Source: Isoetes taiwanensis (Eukaryota; Streptophyta; Lycopodiopsida; Isoetales; Isoetaceae). From it: DNA of 64,000 bases. The position numbers and the translations under genes are program-made. The stretch lies in assembly GCA_021234155.1 (NCBI GenBank), contig JAJEKV010000027.1:10988716-11052715 (forward strand), given 5' to 3'. Below the pieces are notes generated by a model, which worked only from the letters and a program-made list of their open reading frames with translations, made no database searches and was not told where the DNA came from. Shown here one piece after another: positions 44,320 to 55,284 of the stretch (positions are counted from its first letter, which is position 1; each line of letters opens with the position of its first letter).

Positions 44320-46398
44320 AGAGAAATCTGGGACACTATAAAATCCTTGGCAATAGGGAAGAGCTCCTGACCAGATGGATTCCCTCCAGAGTTCTACATT
44401 GAATTCTGGGAGATCATGAAGGATGATTTCACTCTTTTTGTCCAAGGTGCATGGAAAGCAAATAAATTGGCCCCTGCTATCAATGCTGGGCACATTGCCT
44501 TAATTCCTAAAGTGGAAAATCCAGAATCCTTAGGGGACTGGAGGCCAATTTCATTAACCAACACATCCTATAAGGTTTTAGCCAAAATCCTGGCTAATAG
44601 ATTATGCCATGAACTGCAAAAGGTAATAAACCCTTGCCAATCTGTTTTCCTTCCTACTAGAAGCATTTTGGATAATTACCTTGGGGCCTCTGAAGGACTA
44701 CACTGGAACAAACTCTCAAACCAAGGATGTATACTGCTAAAACTCGACTTCAAACGTGCCTATGATACAATTAGTTGGCAGTTCCTCCAAAAGGCCATGA
44801 GTCACCTAGGCTTCTCAGAGAAGATCTACAGGAAAGTTTGGAGTTTTAATGCTACAGCTGCCTCAGCATTACTTATAAATGGGACCCCTACAAAACTTTT
44901 TCAATGCAAGAGGGGGGTAAGGCAAGGCTTCCCTCTGGCACCCTATTTATTCCTTATAGTAGCAGAGATTGTCACAAGGCTAGCTCTCCACCTGCATATG
45001 CTCTGAAAATGATCAATTGCCTCAACCTCCCAAAAGATCAGGGTAGCTTTGTCATCATGCAATATGCAGATGACACTTTTGTCTTTCTCAAAGATGGTGA
45101 TAATAGTCTCAGATCTTTCCTTGATGCTATGGACAAGTTTGGACAGGTTTCTGGGGTTTGGTTGAACAAAGCTAAATGTGCAATACTATTACATACTCAG
45201 GTGAATAATATGCTGGACATTCAGATACTCAAGAAGGATGCTTCCACAAAAATCTTGGGCATACCTTTAGCACTAAATAGTACTATTCATGGCCTGTGGG
45301 AGCCTATAGTCACAAGAATCAAAACGAAACTTTTGCAATACCCCTCCTCCTTGTCTCTAGTTGGAAGGGTTGAGATTGACAACTCTGTGATTGCCAGCAC
45401 ACATGTTTACTTCTCCTCAGCTATAGTGGCAGATAAAAATTCTTATAATCAAATATAGCTATCAGGAAGTTTATATGGCAAGGTAAGCATAAAGTGGCTT
45501 GGGCTGATCTCGGGTGTAAGGATTTGTTTCTCCAAACTCAAGCTCTTGCTGCAAAAATAATCTACAGAGCCATATATGCAACTTCCCCCTCACCAACATT
45601 GAAGTTAATAAAATATTGGGTGGAAGAATCCCTTCCTGTTGGCAGCAAGACCCTAAAGCATAGCCTCCCAGATTCTGCCTTTTTTCAATTAGTTCCATGT
45701 TCTAACACTTTCTCAAGGGTAAAAGCATGCTACGGTGTACCACTTTTGGAACCCTCAAAAGTACCTACACTGGGTACTTTTAAAACTGGTACTTTCTAGT
45801 TTTTGTTTCCATAAAAATCAATACAAAATTTTTGAATTGAAGGTCAATAACATGTCAATCTATAGTTAAAATAAATGAATTAACTCTCAAACTTATTGTT
45901 TATTGCGGCAATTATGCAAGTTTTCAGTACCTAGTGCTGGGTACTTTTCTGGATAGTTTCGCACTCCCTAAAAAGTACTTTCGATGGTACACCCTAGCCT
46001 TGACCCTCGCATGCTTTCACCCTCAACTATAAGGGGAATGCTGCAAGCCTGGAATCAGGCATCCCTCTGCTATAGACCACCAGTGGTGGATGCTAGGTGC
46101 AGGGACATAAAAATATTCTGGCACCCTGCCCTGGCCCCTCAAGCAATTGGATGTTTGACCTTTCAACATCCACAGAAAGAAGTTGCTGAATAAACAGGCT
46201 GTTTGGAGACACAATAGCTTAAAGCCAATGTTTGAGGCTTTATTTCACCACTGGCAAAAAGGGAGGGAAGCCCGAGTTCTCATGATGATGGACTTCACTT
46301 CATACACCATCGAGGAGCTGGACAATATGCTCAATATATTTGGTAACTCCAGTGTAGCTAACTTATCCCTGCAGGATCTCATTGAAGCAAACAGTTAA
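44320..46398 (+). pseudogene. LINE-A ORF2 reverse transcriptase and C-terminal region (copy 5)
   Basis: GAGCCCTGGACCAG has become GAGCTCCTGACCAG, giving a TGA in KSPGPDG. Motif A (LKLDFKRAYDTISW) and motif B (VRQGFPLAPYLFL) are open from 44416 to 45006. Two extra bases near 45000 (CATATGCTCTG) shift the frame before motif C (MQYADDTFVF), open to 45458. The C-terminal pieces reach EANS-TAA at 46398; 46183-46398 is its longest open form (MFEALFHHWQKGREARVLMM). Confidence 0.87.
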
Positions 46399-46641
46399 AC
46401 TTTCAGACTTTTAGCATTTAGCTATTCCAGGAAATAGCTAAGCTTTTTGGACTACACTATATTGGCTGATTCTGAATTTTCTATGCTGAATCATGTACTC
46501 AAAAACTGGCAATCTGCATATGCCATAAATCTAGCTATCTTAAAGCCATCATGGAGGATCTACTTTTTGTAGTTAATAGGTCTCCTTTGGAGTCCTATTA
46601 TATTTTGATGTATCTTTTCTAATTATGAATATAAAACCCAC

Positions 46642-46685
46642 CCGAAGTGGTATGTATACCCGAAGTGGTATATATACTCGAAGTG
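46642..46685 (+). repeat. Junction minisatellite between copies 5 and 6
   Basis: The same 17-18-bp CCGAAGTGGTATRTATA units as at 40046, with the ATATATA and ATGTATA variants in the opposite order. Confidence 0.88.
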
Positions 46686-46689
46686 GTTG

Positions 46690-48115
46690 CCTGGATTTAT
46701 TCAGGCAAATAAATCCAAAAACAAGAAAAAACCAGCCCATCTACCATCAAAGGTCCATGTGGAGCTGAAGTGCAGAGTCAGTGGGGACTTGGACATTCCT
46801 GAGATAGTCTAAAAAACATACATGGTGAAGTTATGTTAGGGTTCTCTGGTTGTTGCCAACCAGACTATTCCAAACACAGCTTCATTATTTGCGGTGGACC
46901 GTCGAACATACCCTCGGGATATAGACTACTACATCTCAATGCTCTCAAATTGTCTCAAGCAGACCACCGAAGAATACATCACAATTGTGTTCCTATGTGA
47001 ACCTGCAGAGGGATATCCAAAGATCTTGCAGGCCGCCACTCAGATAGAGGCCAATATCAGTGTATGCCACATGGTGCTAATAGATGGGAACGCCTGCTAA
47101 GAACAATTATGTCACTCATGGCCATTGAGCAGCAGAAAGAGTTTTTGGAGCTGTATTATCCCGATGCGGAGAAGCATCATCTGACATATCAAGGGAAGGA
47201 AGCACAGAGGAAGAATCGGCAAGGTCAAAAGGATGCAGAGAAGAAGGAGAGAAAGAAGGAGGAGGCAGAGCAAGAGTCTGATGAGAGGAGGATGCAGGGG
47301 ATGGCACTTCAGAATCAACCACCAAAATTGCCACCAATCATGGATCCACTAACTCAAAAGAAGTTGGCGAAGGCCTTATCAGAAGAAGAAAGAATTCTTG
47401 AGGTAAATCCACAGGAACCAGATATATAGAATGCTTCTGTTCTTCCTAAACAAATTGACACTTGTCCTATCAGAGCTGAAGAAGAAGATAGGACATCCAG
47501 GATGGAAGAAAAGGCGACTTCACCCACAAAAGAGTAAGTCATCTCGCGTGCATTGCGAGTTCTTTTTTATATTGACCATTTAATAAGCATATCTCGCGTG
47601 TAGCGCGAGTGTATTATTCTCGAATTTCAAATTTTTTTGTTAACTTAAAATATGCATTGTGCAGAGAGGATACTACTTCAAATAACAACAAACTTATCCT
47701 CTTCGACCTGAATGGAGTTCTTATCAAGTCCTTCTCCAAAGCAGAGTACCTGGTGCACCTCCTTTTCCTAGAGGGATCTAGAGACAAAGACCAAATGGAT
47801 GTATCCAAGACTTGATGTTCACAAATTATTGAACCATCTAGAGGACAGAGCCAGCATTGGGATATGGTCATCCATGCTAAGAAACAATATATTAGAAATT
47901 AAAGAAGTTGTTCTAGAGCTAAAAAACTTTGATTTCTACATTATTTTAGATCAAAGTAGTTGTGGGATTGTTCGTCGACCACAAGATGAAGCAAAGAATA
48001 TCTTCATCAAGAATATAAATGACGCCTTGGAGGTGATAGAAGGATTTCAAGAAGAGCAGATATGTTTGGTGGACGATGACCCCATCAAGTGTTGCTTGAA
48101 CGTAGACAGCAGAAT
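46690..48115 (+). pseudogene. N-terminal module, linker and FCP1-like domain (copy 6)
   Basis: The module is broken by TAA and TAG changes near 46810 and 46838. The linker (47064-47429) ends at the shared TAG. The FCP1-like exon reads KLILFDLNGVLIKSFSKAEY, followed by LVHLLFLEGSRDKDQMD in the same frame, showing how the first half was meant to continue. The second half, LDVHKLLNHLEDRASIGIWS to ICLVDDDPIKCCLN, is in another frame (47799 on). Confidence 0.66.
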
Positions 48116-48366
48116 AAATCTTCTATTTTTTGGCTTGGTTTTGTCATCTCAATTTCTAACACACTCAATAAATGGTGCAATATTGCCACCAATTCGTATT
48201 AAAAAAAAAATGCAGGACGCAATTTCTTGCTCAAAACATAGGGAAAAAATCCCAGGTAAAAAAAATGAAGTGGAATAATTTCAAAATAACAAAATCGTGG
48301 TTAATTCTTGTATATGTAAAAATGACTTACCACATGCCACAGTTTCATTTCCAGAAATGTAATAGA

Positions 48367-48475
48367 AAAAATATGCGCCGAGGTTTTTTCAGAATATAAT
48401 CCGCGAGGCGGCGCCGCCATTGCTGGCGGCGCCGCTGAGTGAATTATATTCCGAAAAAACCTCGGCGCATATTTT
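48367..48475. repeat. 109-bp GC-rich hairpin (near-perfect palindrome)
   Basis: The arms start AAAATATGCGCCGAGGTTTT on both strands and pair over about 50 bases with few mismatches. The centre is GCGGCGCCGCC-ATTGCT-GGCGGCGCCGC. GTAATA occurs a few bases outside each arm (48357-48366 side and 48481-48486 side), which may be chance. It is either a foldback element or the end of a larger element that replaced the rest of copy 6. Confidence 0.85.
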
Positions 48476-48870
48476 CCCGTGAGTAATACACGCCAGCTGG
48501 GATTACGTCCAATAGATGGCCTCCACGTGACAGCATCCATGTTTATAATAATAGTTTTTATTTTCATTTTTTTGCGGAGCTCCTGGCTATGGCGGATGCA
48601 GACGTCTTGCTAGAGCTCTGGTGATGGCACTGTGCTTGAATATCATGGCACTTGGTTTGTAAAGGATGGTAGAGATCTTTTAGACTATTATTATGCCAGT
48701 AGATGACGGCGATGGTCTTCGGTGATACTTGCATATCTTTGGGGCTTGTTTGGTAGGATCTTGGCGACCTTTGTTGCAAGAAATTGTTGGCGGATCTTTA
48801 CTGTGAGGGCTTGTTGACCGATTTGTTGTCATTTGGGGCAGATTTTTACTTATCTTTGGTCTTAAGAGAT
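48476..48870. other. Non-coding stretch between hairpin and copia fragment
   Basis: I see no gene. The sequence is GC-moderate (CACGCCAGCTGGGATTACG, ATGGCGGATGCAGACG). It could be part of the 3' section of the decayed copia element or of a flanking element, but no motif supports a call. Confidence 0.35.
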
Positions 48871-48873
48871 CTC

Positions 48874-49190
48874 TTAGGAACTTTTTGGGGCGGAGTTTAG
48901 ACCTTTGGCTGACCTTTTGGTCATTTTAACAATAGGAGAAAATGTCTCCTCGAAATCCACTCCTTTTCTCTGTGTTACTAGTCTTGCTTTGTATTTTTGC
49001 ATCATACCATCAGCACAAGTTTTCAGCATAAATAACCATTTATTCCCCACAATATTCTTATCTTTTGGTTTATCTACTACTTCGTATGTATCAGTCCTAG
49101 CAAAGGAGTTCATTTCGTCGTCTATGGCTTCTTTCCATTTTGTTGCATCAGCCACTTTCATTACATCTTCAAATAACATAGGCACATGAG
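48874..49190 (-). pseudogene. Ty1/copia reverse transcriptase, N-terminal fragment
   Basis: On the minus strand the frame reads DATKWKEAIDDEMNSFARTD, TYEVVDKPKDKNIVGNKWLF and QKYKARLVTQRKGVDFEETF, the standard opening of the copia reverse transcriptase (Trp-x-x-Ala, G-x-KW-x-F, KARLV). The catalytic palm is absent. It is separated from the integrase part of probably the same element by about 1.5 kb of other sequence. Confidence 0.85.
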
Positions 49191-49306
49191 GTTCAAATAT
49201 GTAACATAATAACAGGGGGATTTCGTGATGTATTCAAATGGATGTACTAATGCGTACATCTAGAGTGCACCATTTCTGAACCATTGATTTTAGCCTTTTT
49301 TTTTCC

Positions 49307-49473
49307 AATGGTCAACAACCAATGGCTCACAACAAAAGCCCTTTTTTTGTGCGTGTGGTGCATAATGGTCAACCAATGGCTCACAACAAAAGCCCTTTTT
49401 TGTGCGTGTGGTGCATAATGGTCAACAACCAATGGCTCACAACAAAAGCCCTCTTTTTGTGTGTGTGGTGCAT
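49307..49473 (+). repeat. Three tandem ~55-bp repeats
   Basis: AATGGTCAACAACCAATGGC...GTGCGTGTGGTGCAT occurs at 49307, 49364 and 49417, with a partial fourth start at about 49474. Copies differ by a 3-base indel and in the length of the T run. Confidence 0.88.
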
Positions 49474-50690
49474 AATGGGCACATGAAGGGCTTGAAGGGC
49501 GCATGTAGTGCAGTTTCCCCGCCGGCAACACATTTCTTATCATAACTTTTGATCCAGAGCTCTGTTTGAGATGATTTTTATTGCGTTGGAAAGATCTCTC
49601 CGAGATCTTTTTGATAGTGTATGATATGGATATGTTGTGGTTAAGTTATCTATGCTAAAACAACAATTTTCCGGCCGGGTTTGGTAGGCTTTCACATCCT
49701 ACCAGCTGATTAATACAGGATTGCGCTATTGGATATTGTTTTATGGCTCATTCCGAATGAAGCTTGCAAAAAATTACCATGCATTTTTAGATTTTGAGGC
49801 TTCTAGATCCTTGTGCTAACAAGCAGAAAAGTTTCCCACTTTGGTTTCTCACCACAAGAATCCATGGACGCCAAAGGCTGCTGTTAAATTCCAGTTGAAA
49901 AATGTTTGTGTATGGGTGTTGCAAACTTTATGACTTTCAGAATAATGGGATCAATCTGCTCTATCTTTATGGTAACTTTTACTTATGTTCTATTTGTTTT
50001 ATTGTGATGAAATTCAAAAGCTACAGGTGATGAAAGCCTCAAATGAATTCTAGTTTTTTTTCTGGTTTGAATTCTAAAATTTTTGTCACACCTGGGGGGG
50101 GAGGGGGGGGTGTGACGTCCCTAAGGCCCCGAAATGGCCAAAAAAAATTTTTTGCAACACAAACCATTAACATCCAACATATAAAAATTAAATCCCCCAA
50201 CACATAACAACCAACACATAACAACCATTGACATTAACAACCAACACATAACTACCATTGACATTAATTAACACAACCATTGGGTCCAACACATTTAAAT
50301 TAAAATCCCCCTTAAACCCCCTTTGGCTTGGGTGCATATTCACACGAGGGGTGACGTAGGGCAGCGAGAGCCCTCATAATTGTATTTTGCACGTACGAAA
50401 TCAACACCATATAGTATTCCGCTTGAAATCTTATAGTATTTTGCGAATCTTGTTATACAGTATAGCAAATTTTGTACTTGCATACCCCACAAACGAGGAA
50501 CTTTACGTACGGTGTAGATTAAGGAATAAGGGGTGAATATCGCCATTAATGCTGGCACAATAAGATCGGCATTAATTTTTTCTTCCTAATCCTCTAATCT
50601 TTTACTTTTTCCTATTTCCTTTCTGCCATATTCATTAATCTCTATGCGTGCATCTCTCTTTAATCGTTGGCTTCAGTGAGTCTTCTTCTC
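49474..50690. other. Sequence interrupting the copia element
   Basis: I see no gene. Features are a segment with the palindrome GGAAAGATCTCTCCGAGATCTTT (49591-49613), a G-run (about 50092-50110) followed by TGTGACGTCCCTAAGG, AT-rich short repeats (CAACACATAACAACC, 50188-50260), and an unassigned AT-rich end. TGTGACGTCC resembles the start of some plant LTRs, but no matching end was found. Confidence 0.4.
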
Positions 50691-52540
50691 TTTGGTTCAA
50701 GTTCTCCATACAATTCAACTTCATCATTTTCCTGATCAGTCGGCACTATTTCTCTATCTATCTATCTTTGGTCTTCAGTTTTATTATCATTATCTAGATT
50801 TACATCTTGATCTTTTATCATGGATTCTGTATTTTCATGCTGATTCTTTTCTATACCAACCACCTTTTTCCTGTCCTTGTATAAGATCTGTTCGTCAAAT
50901 GTAACGTCCCTATTGATCACAATTTTTCTACTGCCAGTTATGTACATCCTGTACCCTCTACTTTGTCGATCGTATCCTACAAGATATCCAGCTATTGTTC
51001 TATCATCCAGTTTTTCCGTTGTTCTTTTTCTACATGCACATAACCAAGACATCCATAGGCTTTTAACATATCATAGCTTGGAATATGCCCGTTCCACAAT
51101 TCATGAGGAGATTTGTTATATGTTATGATAGATGGCAGTTTATTCTGCACATATATAGCTATTTTAACTGCCTCTTCTCGTTTGGCAAACCAGAGTGTTT
51201 GAGCATTGATCTAACAACATTCAAAATTGTCCTATTCTTTCTCTCGGCTACTCCATTTTGCTGTGGAGAAAAACTACATGTAAGCTGTCTTTTTATACCT
51301 CTTTCAGCGCAAAATGCGTTAACCTCTCTTGATAAGTATTCCCCTCCTCGATCAGATCGAATACACTTAAGCTTTTTACCTGTTTCTCGTTCAACTTCAG
51401 CCAAGTTTAAATGCTTGAAATATTTGAACCTGTTTTTTCTTAAACAGTGGCACTTTGTTTTTCCAGAAAAGTCGTCTATAAATGTAATGAAATACTTTCT
51501 CCCATTAATGCTTTCAACATTAAGTGGCTCGCAGAGATCTGTATGCACAATATCTAAGACATCTAAAGTTTGTTTTTTTGCTTTCTTAGGAAATGGGGTC
51601 CTTGTGTGCTTCCCCAACATAGCCAGTACATTTGATTGGTTTATATTCCTTTTTCTGAGCATATCAGCCCTTCTTTGGTCTTCAATGCTGCCATCATTTA
51701 CATGAGCCAATCTTTCGTGCCATAATTCCATAGAGCATTCAAAAATTGTATTGACATTAGAATTCACATGCTTATTGAGAAAACCAAAAAGAGTTCCGAT
51801 ATGATGAGCAAGAAATTTCAATTCATTTCTGAACAAGATTTTACAATAGTGCTTCATGAATCTGACTTCATAACCCATATCCACTAGCTGTGTGACAGAA
51901 ATTGGATTTCTAACTAAAGTAGAAACACATAAAACATCTTTTAAACACATAGGTTCTCCTCCTAAATCAAACAACTCAAGAAATCTAGCTTCTTCAACTT
52001 TTTGCAGATTCCCATTCCCCATTCGAACAAACTTTGATGAGCTTGGAGATGTCTTTTTGAGCATTCCAATAGTTTTGATCATTGATCTCTCAGCTTTGCT
52101 ATCTAGAATCAATACGTCATGGTCAGTTTGCTGTTCATTTTCAAAAATGGATAAAGTAACTGGAAGTTTTAAATCTGTGTCCTCATTTTGCTCATCATTT
52201 TGATTAACTTCACTTGCAATGTTCACACTAATAGGCCTTCTCTCATAACCTCTCCCTTTAACATTACCACCTCTCATTTTGTTTCCCCTTTCTCTCCCTT
52301 TAGGAGTAGGGCACTTAGCTGCCATATGCCCTCTGCCTTCGCAATTGAAGCAGTTATTGTCCCTTTGAGGTTTATTACAATTTGCTTTCAAGTGTCCATA
52401 CTAATTGCAGTTATAGCATGGTCCAATTCTGTTTAGTCCCTCATCTTTTCCTTTGTTGTTTCTAGCATATAGAATCTCAGAAGCTTGCTCATTTTCATCA
52501 TCTAGAATCTGTTTTTGTTCGAGTTCAGTTCTGTGTTTAT
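50690..52540 (-). pseudogene. Ty1/copia gag, protease and integrase remnants
   Basis: Read on the minus strand from about 52540, two zinc knuckles appear. The first is interrupted by a stop (GPCYNCN*YGHLKANC); the second is intact (CFNCEGRGHMAAKC, CX2CX4HX4C). The 410-codon open segment 52391-51159 then has a protease remnant, VLILDSKAERSM (normally D-S-G-A), a pre-integrase region with LWHERLAHVN, and the integrase core with HTDLCEP, IRSDRGGEYLS and QQNGVAERKNRT, the D, D and E residues. After a break, 51052-50762 gives the copia integrase end GYLVGYDRQSRGYRMYI and NRDVTFDE. The altered protease and missing reverse transcriptase show it is dead. LTRs were not identified. Confidence 0.88.
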
Positions 52541-53130
52541 GTTTCCAGAATCTAGTTCAACCTAACGCTTCGTTTATGAATTTTTACTACTAACTTTGCT
52601 CTTATTTACGGATGCATATTACTTAGCGTGCCACGTTCCCAATATTTCAGAGTTGTAAGATCTTTGCGCTTAAAACAAAGAGGGTTTCAGGGTTACGAAA
52701 GTATACGAAAGTTTCAGGTGGTTTTAGTCATTGTTTTGGCTGAGGAAGTAGCTTGCGTTTAGCATTTGATGTGGTAAAAAGGAATTTCCTAGACTGGGTA
52801 TAGGGTATGTACAAATGCATAAGTAAGTTTCCCATGACACAATACCAACCACAAACATTGTACAACTTTAGGTATATGAAAGGTATACTACAAAGGCATA
52901 AGTAAGTTTCTCGTGACACAAACTTGGTATATTCTAGTTGTAGGTATAAGAAAAATGGAAGTATGAATGTGCCCTAGTCCTCAAATTCAATTCAATTTAA
53001 TTCAATTCTTCGATATATAAACCAAGCTTGAGTACAATGACATCAATCTGATTAGATGCTCTCATTTCTATTGTTAGTATATTTCTTATTAAACTTGTCA
53101 CTGAGTTGAACTTTCAAAGTAAAGGATGAC
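52541..53130. other. Non-coding stretch with a short direct repeat
   Basis: CATAAGTAAGTTTC(C/T)C(A/G)TGACACAA occurs at about 52818 and 52897, each preceded by a run of GGTATA-type sequence. No gene is visible. It may include the 5' untranslated part of the copia element on the minus strand. Confidence 0.4.
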
Positions 53131-53473
53131 ACTTTGTTCTGGTCTAAGGGCAAAGAAAAGCCTCGACAAATTCAAAGTTGTGTGTTGGTCTTTCCTCACA
53201 ATAAACTTTTCTTCATTGACATCGCAAAATTGCCTATTCAATCCCACAATGATACTGGAACTTTATTTGTGACGTATTCAATTCTTGAAAATAAAATCAT
53301 GAGGAATTATTTTAAAACATTGCAATACTTGAACGAATCCGGATGTGGACGACCAAGGCGGCTGTTCTTGCAGCAGGAGAAGACAAGGGAGACTAGAGGG
53401 AAAGGGATCCTGGAGAGAGAGAAAGTGCTGGCTTACAGAGTGCAAAAGCCCCAACTTACGAATATCAAGACAT

Positions 53474-53560
53474 AACAGATATAACAGAGTAGTATCAAGA
53501 TATAACAGAGTAGTAGCAGATACCAAGATATAACAGAGTAGTAGCAGAGCAATATCAAGA
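53474..53560 (+). repeat. Short minisatellite (GATATAACAGAGTAGTA)
   Basis: Four to five degenerate units of ATATAACAGAGTAGTA(GCAG/TCAAG) lie just before the LINE-C ORF1 start. Repeats upstream of ORF1 may be part of the LINE 5' region. Confidence 0.8.
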
Positions 53561-53561
53561 C

Positions 53562-53840
53562 ATGAGCTCGGTGAAGGATCAGACCACAGTAGCAGTCGAC
53601 GAGCAAGCTTTGGCATCCATTAATCAAGCAAATCAAAAGGACGCCAATGTAGACATTACAGAAGAAGAAAATACAGGCACAAATGATAAGATACTACCAA
53701 CAAGGACCCGCTTTACCATTACTCTTCCTTTCACCCCCATTCAGCAAATGGCCCAACAGGTAGAAGCAGCCACTGACGAAGCTCTGCAAAATCAAGAAGT
53801 GTTGCAACATCAAGAAGCAGATAGTGCTATTCATGCATAG
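53562..53840 (+). pseudogene. LINE-C ORF1 remnant
   Basis: ATG 53562 opens a 92-codon frame (MSSVKDQTTVAVDEQALASI, TRTRFTITLPFTPIQQM), acidic and Gln-rich, ending at TAG 53838-53840. I recognise no domain. Its position 390 bases before a LINE endonuclease and just after a minisatellite suggests it is the start of that LINE's ORF1. The intervening 53841-54231 is broken in all frames; SPPSLDDFELHLKRN appears near 54190. Confidence 0.4.
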
Positions 53841-54231
53841 AACAAGGTCTAGAAATGTTGCTCGAAAAATAAAAAAATGCTACAAATATTCACGCATGAA
53901 AGAACACAGAAGCTGCTCCTCAGCCAACTTCTGCATTGTTAGTGGAGATGATCTCAGGTGAAAAAGATGATGCAAGGAATGTGATAAACAAAGGTATAAG
54001 AGAAGAGGCACATCCAGAAATGAGCTTAGCAGTGCAAAGAAATAACAGTAAATGAGCAAAAACGCTTGAAAACATGGAGATTTTAGAAGATCCTTTTGCC
54101 TTAACGTGGAAAAAGAACAAGATGGATACAAATATAGACTCTGGCAGTATGAATGTAATGAAACGAAAAAGGCCTTAAGTTCTCACCCCCCAGCTTGGAT
54201 GATTTTGAGCTGCATCTAAAGAGGAATTAGA

Positions 54232-55184
54232 ATGGGAGGGAAAGGACCATCTTTCATGGTCCAAAATATGAATTTTAAAATCTCGAGTTGGAATATCAGA
54301 GGGGTGAAATCCTCAAAATTTAAATCTAATAGGCTTGCAACAGTTCTAAACAGAATGAATTCAGATATTGTGTGTCTACAGGAACACAAATGTAAGCAAG
54401 AGGGAATTGGTAAGCTATTGAAACTACTAGGTAATGAATACGTTGGAATTTCCTCTGTGAAAGAAAGTTCTAGTGCTGGTACATTGATTGCGTGGAAGAA
54501 CACGGTCAAGGTAACTACCTTTATAGCAGACATATTTGGAAGGTGGTCAATTATCAATTGGCAACAAAATAACAAAACATGGGGGATCGTGAATGTGCAT
54601 GCCCATAACAACCCTAGGGGAAAAGGTGCACTATGGGCAACCCTTAGACAAGTTAAAAAATCTAGGTAATCATGTAGCATGGTCAATGCTTGGACACTTT
54701 ATAGAGGCAGCGGATGATAGAAGAGGGGCAATGCCGGAAATTGTGAGTGGTTTTGAGAAGACCCAATGGGTTAAACTTCTGAATGAACATGGGTTCGTTG
54801 AGCTAGAGGGGGACATAGGATTCACTTGGTGTAATGGATGGGTAGGACAAGGTAGGGCTTATGCAAGACACGATAGATGTTACGTGAATCGCATGGCTCT
54901 TGCCTGATGCCCTAACCTATACAGATCAAATGTGATGGAGAACGCAATATCTGATCATAACCCTCAAGTGATATCAGACCGGGAAAATAAGAAAAAGACT
55001 TTAAAAACAGTCTTTAAGCTAAACACTAGATACTTAAAGGGCCCCAAATTTGAAGTTAAATGCAAAGAATTGTGGCAGGCTGCAGTTAAATCCAGCATTG
55101 CCATGAAAGCCCTCACTGTTGCATTAGCAAACATAAGAAACTTTGCAAAGTTATTTGGCAGGGCACAAGGCCCCCAAAATTGAA
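54232..55184 (+). pseudogene. LINE-C ORF2, APE endonuclease remnant
   Basis: From 54232 the frame reads MNFKISSWNIRGVKSSKFKS, DIVCLQEHKCKQ and WGIVNVHAHNNPRGKGALWA. It shifts near 54660, and the GDFN motif is degraded to GHFIEAADDR. The frame continues as GFTWCNGWVGQGRAYARHDR and, after another shift, NAISDHNPQVI with the terminal Asp-His. The connector starts (FKLNTRYLKGPKFEVKCKEL) and the similarity ends at 55184 without reverse transcriptase. It belongs to the plant L1 type but is distinct from LINE-A and LINE-B. Confidence 0.85.
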
Positions 55185-55284
55185 CCATTATAATTTTTTT
55201 TTAATGGTTTGTTGGTGAAAACCAAATCCATAAATCAGTACATGTTTGTGGGTTCAAAAGTTTACAAACCATGTCTAGTTATCT

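Larger units (their letters stand above)
40046..46641 (+). mobile_element. LINE-A copy 5, methyltransferase-deleted (6.6 kb)
   Basis: This copy has the same deletion as copy 3 (GATGACTCCATCA joined to TTTAACAATG, about 41490) but keeps ORF2 and the longer 3' region. It ends at AAAACCCACC without poly(A) and joins the minisatellite of copy 6. Confidence 0.88.
46642..48366 (+). mobile_element. LINE-A copy 6, 3' truncated
   Basis: This copy holds the N-terminal module, linker, FCP1-like domain and following intron. It ends within the short exon at AGAAATGTAATAGAA, exactly where the 109-bp hairpin begins. It is of the methyltransferase-bearing type up to the break, since it continues past DDDPIKCCLN. 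Confidence 0.87.

Noticed and set aside
49307-49473. CRISPR-like array of three repeats
   Set aside because: Repeats are adjacent without unique spacers, differ by indels, and lie in plant repeat DNA: a simple minisatellite.
53278-53636. Leu-rich minus-strand frame of 112 codons
   Set aside because: It is produced by the ATATAACAGAGTAGTA minisatellite read backwards (LLLCYILV-type repeats). The plus strand carries the LINE-C start.
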